Source: an uncultured Algibacter sp. (GTDB lineage: Bacteria; Bacteroidota; Bacteroidia; Flavobacteriales; Flavobacteriaceae). Taken from it: DNA of 64,000 nt. Below the pieces are notes generated by a model. That model searched no databases. It saw only the letters and a list, made by a program, of their open reading frames with translations, and was not told where the DNA came from. Both the position numbers and the translations under genes were made by a program. Of the stretch, positions 53,510 to 60,908 are shown one piece after another. Every line of letters begins with the position of its first letter. Positions within the stretch are counted from its first letter, which is position 1. Where the stretch lies: contig NZ_CANKXG010000007.1 of NCBI RefSeq assembly GCF_947487575.1, positions 186,001 through 250,000 on the forward strand, written 5' to 3'.

Positions 53510-53901
53510 TTTTCATCAATATCACTAATATGCTCTTCCCAAGCTTTTGCTGAAATTTGAATTTCAACTATTAAAAGTGCAAGCGATACAATTAGTAAAA
53601 TTAAAGCCAAGCCAAAAATCCATACAGCGATAGTATTTTGCTGAATGTAAATTAAAAACATAGTTAATACACAAAATAATAAACTAGTTATACCCAAAAT
53701 TTGCATGTATCTGGTAAGGTATAACCGATGCTTTATGTTTTTAATTTGCTTATAAAAACGCTTGTCATGATTATTTTGATACTTATCATATAAATCTCTA
53801 ATTGCAGAAGTATAAGCTATAAATCTGTTGGTATAAGCTAGCATAATAAGAGAAATAGCAGAAAATAAAAGGGCAGGTGTAGTTAGAGTAAGTTCTTCCA
53901 T
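53506..53901 (-). CDS. DUF2721-family membrane protein
   Basis: 131 residues with three membrane helices (residues 9-27, 67-88, 92-113) and a basic cytoplasmic segment between the first two (RDLYDKYQNNHDKRFYKQIKNI, shortened here to its key feature: R/K-rich). The opening TPALLFSAISLIMLAYTNRF and the closing EIQISAKAWEEHI are characteristic of DUF2721. No function is established. It overlaps the end of the sterol desaturase-like gene by four bases in convergent orientation. Confidence 0.85.
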   Translation of the reverse strand: MEELTLTTPALLFSAISLIMLAYTNRFIAYTSAIRDLYDKYQNNHDKRFYKQIKNIKHRLYLTRYMQILGITSLLFCVLTMFLIYIQQNTIAVWIFGLALILLIVSLALLIVEIQISAKAWEEHISDIDEN

Positions 53902-53969
53902 AATTCAAATTTCTTTTAATTTTTTCCAACATCAAATAAAAAAGTGTAATATTTTTCTAATTTAGTTGC

Positions 53970-55241
53970 ATGCAAGAAGACTTCCTACATTATATCTGGA
54001 AACACAAAAAAATTGAATTCAATAATTTAAAAACAACTTTAGGGCAATCTATTGTAATTTCTAATGTTGGGCAACATAATTTTAATTCAGGACCAGATTT
54101 CTTTAATGCAAAACTCAAAATAGGAGATCAGCTTTGGGCGGGAAATGTTGAAATTCATATTAAATCTTCAGACTGGTTTTTACATAATCATGAAACTGAC
54201 AAGGCTTATGATAATGTGATTCTTCATGTCGTTTGGGAAGATGATACAGAAGTATTTAGAAAGGATAATACAGCCATACCAACTTTAGAGTTGAAAGATA
54301 TAATTGACACGTCGTTATTAAACAACTATGAAAAACTATTTATTAAACAAAGCAAATGGATTAATTGCGAACATGATTTTGCATCGACAGATGATTTTGT
54401 CTTAAATAATTGGATAGAACGATTATATTTTGAACGTTTAGAACGAAAATCTGAATCCATAGAAACGCTATTAGCAGAATCAAAAAACGATTGGGAAGCT
54501 GTATTATTTAAAATGCTAACTAAAAATTTCGGACTAAAAGTAAATGGAGAATCATTTTTTAGTTTGGCAAAATCTATAGACTTTTCAATAATTAGAAAAA
54601 CACAATCAAGCCCTCTTCTTTTAGAAGCCTTATTATTTGGGCAATCCGGTTTGTTAGAACAAGATGTTGAAGGTGCTTATTATTCAAATTTGGTAAATGA
54701 ATATCAATTTTTAAAGCAAAAATTCAACCTTCAAAATAGTCAAGTTTTACCAATTCAATTTTTTAGATTACGACCACCAAATTTCCCTACTATTAGATTA
54801 TCGCAGTTAGCAAGCCTTTACAATAAACACCAAAATTTATTTTCAAAAATCATAGAATTAAATCAATTAGAAGACTTTTATGAACTTTTTAAAGTATCAA
54901 CTTCAGAGTTTTGGAATGCACATTATACCTTTCAAAAGGAATCAAAATCTTCCACAAAAACATTATCAAAATCATTTATAGACTTATTGCTTATAAATAC
55001 TATTCTTCCAATAAAATTCAGTTATGCAAAACAAAAAGGAGAAGAAATAGATTCTGAAATTATAAAAATAGTTTCAGCATTAACTGCCGAAAAAAACAGC
55101 ATAATTAACAAGTTTAATAGTTTGAAAAAAGTGTCAAAATCGGCATTAGAATCGCAATCACTAATTCAGCTTAAAACAGAATATTGCGACAAGAATAAAT
55201 GCTTGCAATGTGCAATTGGAAATTCTCTTATAAACAAATAA
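53970..55241 (+). CDS. DUF2851-family protein
   Basis: 423 residues, soluble. MQEDFLHYIWKHKKIEFNNL at the start, VGQHNFNSGPDFFNAKLKIG near residue 33 and WAGNVEIHIKSSDWFLHNH near 55 define DUF2851, a family nearly confined to Bacteroidota. A cysteine group lies at the C-terminus (YCDKNKCLQCAIG), possibly a metal site. Function unknown. Two membrane protein genes follow on the same strand after 44 bp. Confidence 0.9.
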   Translation: MQEDFLHYIWKHKKIEFNNLKTTLGQSIVISNVGQHNFNSGPDFFNAKLKIGDQLWAGNVEIHIKSSDWFLHNHETDKAYDNVILHVVWEDDTEVFRKDNTAIPTLELKDIIDTSLLNNYEKLFIKQSKWINCEHDFASTDDFVLNNWIERLYFERLERKSESIETLLAESKNDWEAVLFKMLTKNFGLKVNGESFFSLAKSIDFSIIRKTQSSPLLLEALLFGQSGLLEQDVEGAYYSNLVNEYQFLKQKFNLQNSQVLPIQFFRLRPPNFPTIRLSQLASLYNKHQNLFSKIIELNQLEDFYELFKVSTSEFWNAHYTFQKESKSSTKTLSKSFIDLLLINTILPIKFSYAKQKGEEIDSEIIKIVSALTAEKNSIINKFNSLKKVSKSALESQSLIQLKTEYCDKNKCLQCAIGNSLINK

Positions 55242-55285
55242 AGCTATAAACTTTTAAACTAAAAAAGTAAGTCTTAAATTGCAAC

Positions 55286-55513
55286 ATGAACAATATTTAT
55301 AAACCCTTATTGTTTTTTCAAAAGCATGGATATTACGTTTGCCAGCGTATAGCAGATCGTTTCGGTATTAGAGCCAAAGTGGTAAGAACTTCTTTTATGT
55401 ATTTAACTTTTGTTACTGTTGGTTTTGGTTTTGCATTATATTTATTTTTGGCATTCTGGATGCGTATTAAAGATTTAGTTTATACAAAACGCTCATCGGT
55501 TTTTGATTTATGA
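55286..55513 (+). CDS. PspC-domain small membrane protein
   Basis: 75 residues. The sequence VCQRIADRFGIRAKVVRTSF followed by a membrane helix (MYLTFVTVGFGFALYLFLAF) is the PspC fold, as in phage-shock proteins that sense envelope stress. It lacks an additional regulator domain. Its last four bases overlap the start of the potassium channel gene, so the two are translationally coupled and it may modulate the channel. Confidence 0.78.
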   Translation: MNNIYKPLLFFQKHGYYVCQRIADRFGIRAKVVRTSFMYLTFVTVGFGFALYLFLAFWMRIKDLVYTKRSSVFDL

Positions 55514-56529
55514 ATCCACTTATAACCTTTTTTAGGACTAAAATTTATACAGCTATATTACTGCTAGTCATAATTATGATGATTGGTGTTACAGGTTATG
55601 TGATGATTTCTGGATATTCATTAGTTGATGCATTTTACATGACTGTGATAACTATGAGTACGGTAGGTTTTGGAGAAGTTTATCCGCTTGACGACGAATC
55701 TAAAATATTCACAATATTCTTAATATTAGCAAGCGTTGTTATTGTCGGATACGCTTTGTCTATAATTACAGAATACATTTTAAGTAAAAATGATGTTGAA
55801 GAATTAAAACACAAAAAGATGCAAAAAAAGATTGATAGTTTTAAAAACCACATCGTAATTTGTGGTTATGGGAGAAATGGAAAGCAGGCTGCTAGAAAAC
55901 TAAAAGCATACGATAAGCAGTTTGTTGTTATAGAAAAAGACAAAGAGTTAGAAGAACGTTTACAACTGGATGATGTGCCCTATGTAATTGGAAACGCTAA
56001 TGAAGATGAAACTTTAATTACTGCAGGTGTAGAAAGAGCGGCATGTTTTATTTCTGCATTACCAAATGATGCTGATAATTTGTTTGTAGTGCTTTCTGCA
56101 AGGCAATTAAATAGAAAAATAAACATTATCAGCCGTGCTTCAAATGAATCCTCTTATGATAAATTAAAATATGCAGGAGCAAATAATGTAATATTACCAG
56201 ACAAAATAGGAGGTGACCATATGGCGTCTCTTGTTGTAGTTCCTGGCTTAATGGAATTTATTGATAATTTATCAATTGTAGGAAAGTCTGATATTAATAT
56301 TGAAGAGGTTGCAGTAGAAAAATTTTATGATTCTGAAAAGCCTAGAACTATTAAAGATTTAGATTTACGTAAAAATACTGGATGTACAGTAATTGGCTAT
56401 AAAGATGAAAATGGCGAATATATTGTTAATCCTGAGGCAGAAATGAAATTGGCACGTAATTCAAAAATTATTGTTTTAGGACGACCAGAGCAAATAAAAG
56501 CCTTAAATTCTGAATATGATATTGATTAG
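55510..56529 (+). CDS. potassium channel with TrkA-N (RCK) domain
   Basis: 339 residues. Two membrane helices (residues 14-34 and 72-95) flank a pore loop with the selectivity filter TVGFGEV near residue 52. From residue 117 comes a RCK domain with the dinucleotide-binding GYGRNGKQAARKL and ISALPNDADNLF, then a TrkA-C domain (VEKFYDSEKPRTIKDL, SKIIVLGRPEQI). Architecture is that of MthK-like channels gated by Ca2+ or nucleotides. It is coupled to the PspC gene by a four-base overlap. Confidence 0.92.
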   Translation: MNPLITFFRTKIYTAILLLVIIMMIGVTGYVMISGYSLVDAFYMTVITMSTVGFGEVYPLDDESKIFTIFLILASVVIVGYALSIITEYILSKNDVEELKHKKMQKKIDSFKNHIVICGYGRNGKQAARKLKAYDKQFVVIEKDKELEERLQLDDVPYVIGNANEDETLITAGVERAACFISALPNDADNLFVVLSARQLNRKINIISRASNESSYDKLKYAGANNVILPDKIGGDHMASLVVVPGLMEFIDNLSIVGKSDINIEEVAVEKFYDSEKPRTIKDLDLRKNTGCTVIGYKDENGEYIVNPEAEMKLARNSKIIVLGRPEQIKALNSEYDID

Positions 56530-56637
56530 TAATTTTGCTTTTTTAACAGGCTTTGTTTTAAAAAATCATTTTTTTTTAGCATCTTGCTTGCTTTTAATAA
56601 GAATTATTCAATAAAAACTAACTAACCCACATAACTT

Positions 56638-58269
56638 ATGAAGAAGTATCTTCTTTCAATTTTTACATTAATAATTCCATTTTTAACATTTGCGCAGGAA
56701 ACAGTCGAAAAAGGTTTAGACCAACAAATAGATGAAGCATTTCAACCTGTAGCAGATGGTTTTTTTGATTTTATATTCTTTCCAATTTACAAAAGTGATG
56801 CTATTACAATTCCTTTTGTACTAGTTTTACTAGTAGGTAGTGCATTATTTTTTACTATTTATTTCAAGTTTCCAAATATTTTACACTTCAAAACAGCAAT
56901 AAATGTTGTTAGAGGTAAATTTGATGATATAGATCATCCAGTTGTAGAACCAGCTTATGGTGATGTAACACCAGGAGGAGATTCTATAGAAACTATAAGA
57001 GATGAAAGCGAAGAAGGAGAAGTATCACACTTTCAAGCACTAGCAACAGCAGTTTCTGGAACCGTTGGAAATGGAAATATTGCAGGTGTAGCTTTAGCAA
57101 TTGCTTTAGGTGGGCCAGGTGCAACATTTTGGATGATTGTTTGTGGTTTATTAGGAATGTCTACAAAGTTTGTTGAATGTACTTTAGGTGTTCAATATAG
57201 AGATGTTGGAGAAGATGGAACTGTTTACGGCGGGCCAATGTACTATATTAGTAAAGGTCTAAAAGAAAAAGGCTTTGGAATGGTTGGTAAAATTGCTGCT
57301 GTATTTTTTGCAATTTTTTGTATTGGTGGATCTTTTGGTGGTGGAAATGCTGCACAGTCTAATCAAGCAACCATTGTATTAAAAGAATTAATGGGATTGG
57401 AAAGCTCAAGTGCGGGTGCTATTATTGGATTGGTACTTGCTGTTTTAGTTGGTATAATCATTATTGGCGGTATTAAAAGAATTGCTCAAGTAACTGAGAA
57501 AGTTGTCCCTTTTATGGCTGTTATGTATTTGATAGCATGTTTATATATTATTGGAACTAACTTTTCATTTATAGATGATGCTTTCGGTTTAATTTTTAGA
57601 GAAGCATTTAACCCTACAGCATTTGGTGTTGGTAGTATTATAGGTGTTCTATTAGTAGGATTCCAAAGAGCCGCTTTTTCAAACGAAGCTGGTGCAGGTT
57701 CAGCATCTATTGCACACTCAGCGGTAAGAACTAAATATTCAGCATCTGAAGGTTTAGTGGCGTTATTAGAACCATTTATTGATACAGTTGTTATCTGTAC
57801 AATGACGGCTTTGGTTATTATCATATTCAATTTTGGCGGTGGTGATGGTGCGATATTTCAATATGGAGGCGATGGTTCAGGTGCAGTATTAATTGATGGT
57901 GTTGCTTATGAAGGAGCTGGAATTACATCACAGGCATTTGCAGCTTACATACCTTACTCTAACGTATTCTTAACTATAGCGGTTGTTTTATTCGCAGTAT
58001 CAACTATGATATCATGGTCTTATTACGGATTACAATCTTGGAAATTTTTATTCGGTAGAGGTAAAGTAGCAGATTTAACATATAAATTATTATTCTTATT
58101 ATTTGTAATTATTGGAGCTGCGGCTAGTATGGGGTCAATCTGGAAATTCTCAGATGCAATGATTTTTGCAATGATTTTCCCAAATATGGTTGGTTTATTT
58201 TTCTTATTCCCTGTTGTTAAAAAGCAATTAAAAAGATATCTTGGTGCTATAAAAGAAGCCAAAGAATAA
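56638..58269 (+). CDS. alanine:cation symporter (AGCS family)
   Basis: 543 residues. It has about ten to eleven membrane helices and the AGCS signature blocks: ALATAVSGTVGNGNIAGVAL near residue 137, GGPMYYISKGLK near 200, RAAFSNEAGAGSASIAHSA near 348. The family imports alanine or glycine with Na+. The first ~20 residues (KKYLLSIFTLIIPFLTFAQE) look like a cleavable signal peptide, unusual for this family but common in flavobacterial members. It ends 18 bp before the HHH gene, whose first codons form a terminator hairpin. Confidence 0.92.
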   Translation: MKKYLLSIFTLIIPFLTFAQETVEKGLDQQIDEAFQPVADGFFDFIFFPIYKSDAITIPFVLVLLVGSALFFTIYFKFPNILHFKTAINVVRGKFDDIDHPVVEPAYGDVTPGGDSIETIRDESEEGEVSHFQALATAVSGTVGNGNIAGVALAIALGGPGATFWMIVCGLLGMSTKFVECTLGVQYRDVGEDGTVYGGPMYYISKGLKEKGFGMVGKIAAVFFAIFCIGGSFGGGNAAQSNQATIVLKELMGLESSSAGAIIGLVLAVLVGIIIIGGIKRIAQVTEKVVPFMAVMYLIACLYIIGTNFSFIDDAFGLIFREAFNPTAFGVGSIIGVLLVGFQRAAFSNEAGAGSASIAHSAVRTKYSASEGLVALLEPFIDTVVICTMTALVIIIFNFGGGDGAIFQYGGDGSGAVLIDGVAYEGAGITSQAFAAYIPYSNVFLTIAVVLFAVSTMISWSYYGLQSWKFLFGRGKVADLTYKLLFLLFVIIGAAASMGSIWKFSDAMIFAMIFPNMVGLFFLFPVVKKQLKRYLGAIKEAKE

Positions 58270-58287
58270 ATATTTTAAATAAATTAT

Positions 58288-59166
58288 ATGAAATCCCATT
58301 TCACGTTTTCTAAAGAACAGCGAAATGGGATTTTTTTATTATTAATTCTCATTGTAATATTTCAATGTATTTATTTTTTTGTTGATTTATCTTCAGACAC
58401 TATTGAAGTAAACAAAGAGGAATTAACTAAATTTACTAAAGAAATAGATTCTTTAAAGTTGGTTCAGTTAGAGGAAAGTAAGTCAAAAACATACCCATTC
58501 AATCCAAATTTTATAACAGACTATAAAGGGGCTACTTTAGGAATGACTAATCAAGAAATAGATAGGTTATTAGCATTCAGAAAACAAAATAAATGGATTA
58601 ATTCCGCCAAACAATTTCAAGATATTACTAAAGTTTCAGATTCGCTATTAGAAGCAATATCTCCCTTTTTCAAATTTCCAGAATGGGTAACAAATCCTAA
58701 GCCTAAAACAGGTTCAAGCTACAGCTATAACAACAAGCCAAAAACCTACGCGCAAAAACAAGATTTAAATACTGCAACAGCACAACAACTTCAAAAAGTA
58801 AACGGTATTGGTAAGGTGTTTTCAGACCGAATTATAAAGTATAGAAATAAATCAAAAGGTGGATTTATCGCGGATATAGAGCTTAATAATGTTTATGGTT
58901 TAGAACCAGAAGTTGTAGAAAAAATCACAAAACTATTCACCGTAAAAACACCTAAGGCTGTTAGTAAAATCAATTTAAATTTAGCTACTGTTGACGATTT
59001 AGTTACCATCCCGCATATAGATTATGATTTAGCACACAATATTGTTGAGCAACGTCAACTAAGAGAAGGTTACAAATCAATAGGCGAATTAACAAAAGTT
59101 AAAGACTTTCCTGTAAATAAAATCAAGATAATTGAATTATATTTGCACTTCGAAAAAGAAAACTAA
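58288..59166 (+). CDS. membrane-anchored helix-hairpin-helix protein (ComEA-like)
   Basis: 292 residues. One N-terminal membrane helix (GIFLLLILIVIFQCIYFFVD) and three helix-hairpin-helix segments: an N-terminal one near 85-120, DLNTATAQQLQKVNGIGKVF near 157 and NLNLATVDDLVTIPHIDYDL near 230. HhH motifs bind DNA without sequence preference; ComEA-like proteins bind incoming DNA in competence. Here the fold is in the periplasm, but a DNA-uptake role is inference. The acyl-CoA dehydrogenase starts directly after the stop. Confidence 0.85.
   Translation: MKSHFTFSKEQRNGIFLLLILIVIFQCIYFFVDLSSDTIEVNKEELTKFTKEIDSLKLVQLEESKSKTYPFNPNFITDYKGATLGMTNQEIDRLLAFRKQNKWINSAKQFQDITKVSDSLLEAISPFFKFPEWVTNPKPKTGSSYSYNNKPKTYAQKQDLNTATAQQLQKVNGIGKVFSDRIIKYRNKSKGGFIADIELNNVYGLEPEVVEKITKLFTVKTPKAVSKINLNLATVDDLVTIPHIDYDLAHNIVEQRQLREGYKSIGELTKVKDFPVNKIKIIELYLHFEKEN
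58291..58337 (+). terminator. terminator-like hairpin formed by the first codons of the next gene
   Basis: AAATCCCATTTC (58291-58302) and GAAATGGGATTT (58322-58333) form a 12 bp stem with a 19-base loop and a run of seven Ts. The hairpin begins at the second codon of the helix-hairpin-helix gene. Confidence 0.65.
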
Positions 59167-60336
59167 ATGAACAGTATTTACTTCACAGAAGAGCATAATC
59201 TTTTTAGAAAAAGCCTTCAACATTTTTTAAAAAAAGAAGTTGTTCCACATATTGAAAAGTGGGAAAAAGCAGGGAGTATTGAGCGTTTTATCTGGAAAGA
59301 ATTTGGAGAAATGGGATTCTTCGGGATTAACTATCCTGAGGCTTATGGAGGTATGAACCTAGATTTGTTTTATACCATAATTTTCTTAGAAGAACTTCAA
59401 AAAATAAACTCAGGAGGATTTGCTGCAGCAATATGGGCACATGCTTATTTGGCAATGACACATTTAAATGCCGAAGGTAGTGAGGCTATCAAACAAGAAT
59501 ATTTAGTACCAAGTATAGTAGGTGATAAAATTGGTTGTCTTTGTATTACAGAACCCTTTGGCGGAAGCGATGTAGCAGGTATGAGAACAACGGCAGTTAA
59601 AAAAGGAGACCATTACATTATAAATGGATCAAAAACATTTATAACCAATGGTGTAAGTAGTGATTATTTGGTCGTGGCTGCAAAAACAACACCAGAATTG
59701 GGTAATAAAGGCATTAGTATATTTGTTCTAGATAGAGATATGGCAGGTATATCTGCAACCAAATTAGACAAACTAGGTTGGCGTGCTTCAGATACAGGAG
59801 AAATAGCCTTTGATAATGTGAAGGTACCAGCGGAAAACCTTCTAGGAAAAGAAAATCAAGGCTTTTCATATATCATGCAACACTTTTCGTTAGAGCGATT
59901 AATTATGGGAGTTAATGCCCATGCACGTGCAGAATTCGCCTTAGAATATGCATTACAATACATGAGCGAGCGACAAGCCTTTGGTAAATCTATCGATAAA
60001 TTTCAAGCGTTAAGGCACCGTATGTCAGATTTGTATACAGAAATGGAATTTTGTAAAACCTTCAACTATGCAGTAACAGCTAGGTTAAACAAAGGCGAGT
60101 ATGTTGTTAAAGAAGCTACCATGTCAAAACTTAAAACCACCAAAATGGCAGATGAGGTCATTTATGAATGCCTTCAATTTTTGGGCGGTTACGGTTACAT
60201 GGAAGAGTACCCAATGGCACGCCTCTTGCGAGATAGCAGGTTAGGACCAATAGGAGGGGGAACCTCAGAAATTTTACGTGAGATTATTGCTAAAATAATA
60301 ATTGATAAAAAAGAATATCGTCCAGCAACTAAGTAG
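59167..60336 (+). CDS. acyl-CoA dehydrogenase
   Basis: 389 residues, normal length. FAD-dependent alpha/beta desaturation of acyl-CoA. Seen: ITEPFGGSDVAGMRTTAVKK near residue 118, RASDTGEIAFDNVKVPAENLLG near 197, SERQAFGKSIDKFQALRH near 272 and LGGYGYMEEYPMARLLRDSR near 342. The position of the medium-chain type catalytic Glu reads IGGGTSEILR, so the base is probably a Glu in the AEFALEYAL helix, as in the long-chain/isovaleryl type. The last codons are repeated, diverged, just downstream (60351-60398). Confidence 0.92.
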   Translation: MNSIYFTEEHNLFRKSLQHFLKKEVVPHIEKWEKAGSIERFIWKEFGEMGFFGINYPEAYGGMNLDLFYTIIFLEELQKINSGGFAAAIWAHAYLAMTHLNAEGSEAIKQEYLVPSIVGDKIGCLCITEPFGGSDVAGMRTTAVKKGDHYIINGSKTFITNGVSSDYLVVAAKTTPELGNKGISIFVLDRDMAGISATKLDKLGWRASDTGEIAFDNVKVPAENLLGKENQGFSYIMQHFSLERLIMGVNAHARAEFALEYALQYMSERQAFGKSIDKFQALRHRMSDLYTEMEFCKTFNYAVTARLNKGEYVVKEATMSKLKTTKMADEVIYECLQFLGGYGYMEEYPMARLLRDSRLGPIGGGTSEILREIIAKIIIDKKEYRPATK

Positions 60337-60350
60337 CATATTTTTTTTTA

Positions 60351-60398
60351 GTAAAAATCATAATCGACAAAAAAGAGTACAAGCTAGCAACCAAATGA
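60351..60398 (+). pseudogene. relic of a second acyl-CoA dehydrogenase C-terminus
   Basis: Sixteen codons read VKIIIDKKEYKLATK and stop, against AKIIIDKKEYRPATK and stop at the end of the intact gene 14 bp upstream. Many differences are at third codon positions, so this is the 3' end of a diverged homologue, not a simple duplication. Confidence 0.8.
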
Positions 60399-60440
60399 TT
60401 TGTTGTTTAACTGTGTCATTTATAGATGTATAGAGAGCTA

Positions 60441-60595
60441 GGGCGTTACCTAGAAGGGGCGGGATTTCCACTATATCTTTTGTTTTTTTTGTCATTCCTG
60501 CGAAGGCAGGAATCTATTAACCAAATTATAGTTTCACACTAAGTTTATTTCTATTTTATATAAAGCAAAACGATGCTGTTTCAATCCCTGCACGA
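60441..60595 (+). repeat. dispersed GCGTTA-ended element, copy H with nested small repeat
   Basis: GGGCGTTACCTAGAAGGGG, GGGATTTCCACTATATC, then a nested GTCATTCCTGCGAAGGCAGG unit (60491-60515), and TCAATCCCTGCACGA at a decayed right end. It lies in the 572 bp between the acyl-CoA dehydrogenase and the oxidoreductase. Bases 60600-60740 show nothing recognisable. Confidence 0.75.
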
Positions 60596-60750
60596 ATCTT
60601 TGCTGTTGTTAAAAGACAAACACCATATGTTGACACTATGAAGCTTGCCTCATAAAAAAAATAAGATTTTATTTGTTTAAATCATAGAATATGCAGATTG
60701 TTGCTAACATCTGTTTTTAAGCCGAAAGTTTTTTGTTTTTGGAGAGGTTT

Positions 60751-60887
60751 GTTTAACAGTTTTGTATACAAATCGTTGCTGTAATTCGTCCGAAGGACAA
60801 TCTAATTGAACCTAAATAAATATGGCATTTTAAGCGTAATCTCCGTTTAGGAAATCCGCAAGCAATGATTTTTAGAGATTGTTAGGT
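60751..60887. other. attC-like folded element, left side of cassette 2
   Basis: Bounded by GTTTAAC (60751) and GTTAGGT (60881), both exact fits to the attC core consensus RYYYAAC / GTTRRRY. Its first part matches cassette 1 at 11546-11581, and both contain TCCGAAGGA shortly after. Size (137 bp) is close to that of the 11553-11685 element (133 bp). Internal pairing is weaker than in cassette 1. Confidence 0.45.
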
Positions 60888-60908
60888 ATATGTTTACCTA
60901 TTTTAAAC

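Noticed and set aside
55286-56529. PspC plus channel as part of a phage-shock operon
   Set aside because: No pspA or pspB-like genes nearby; the second gene is clearly a potassium channel.
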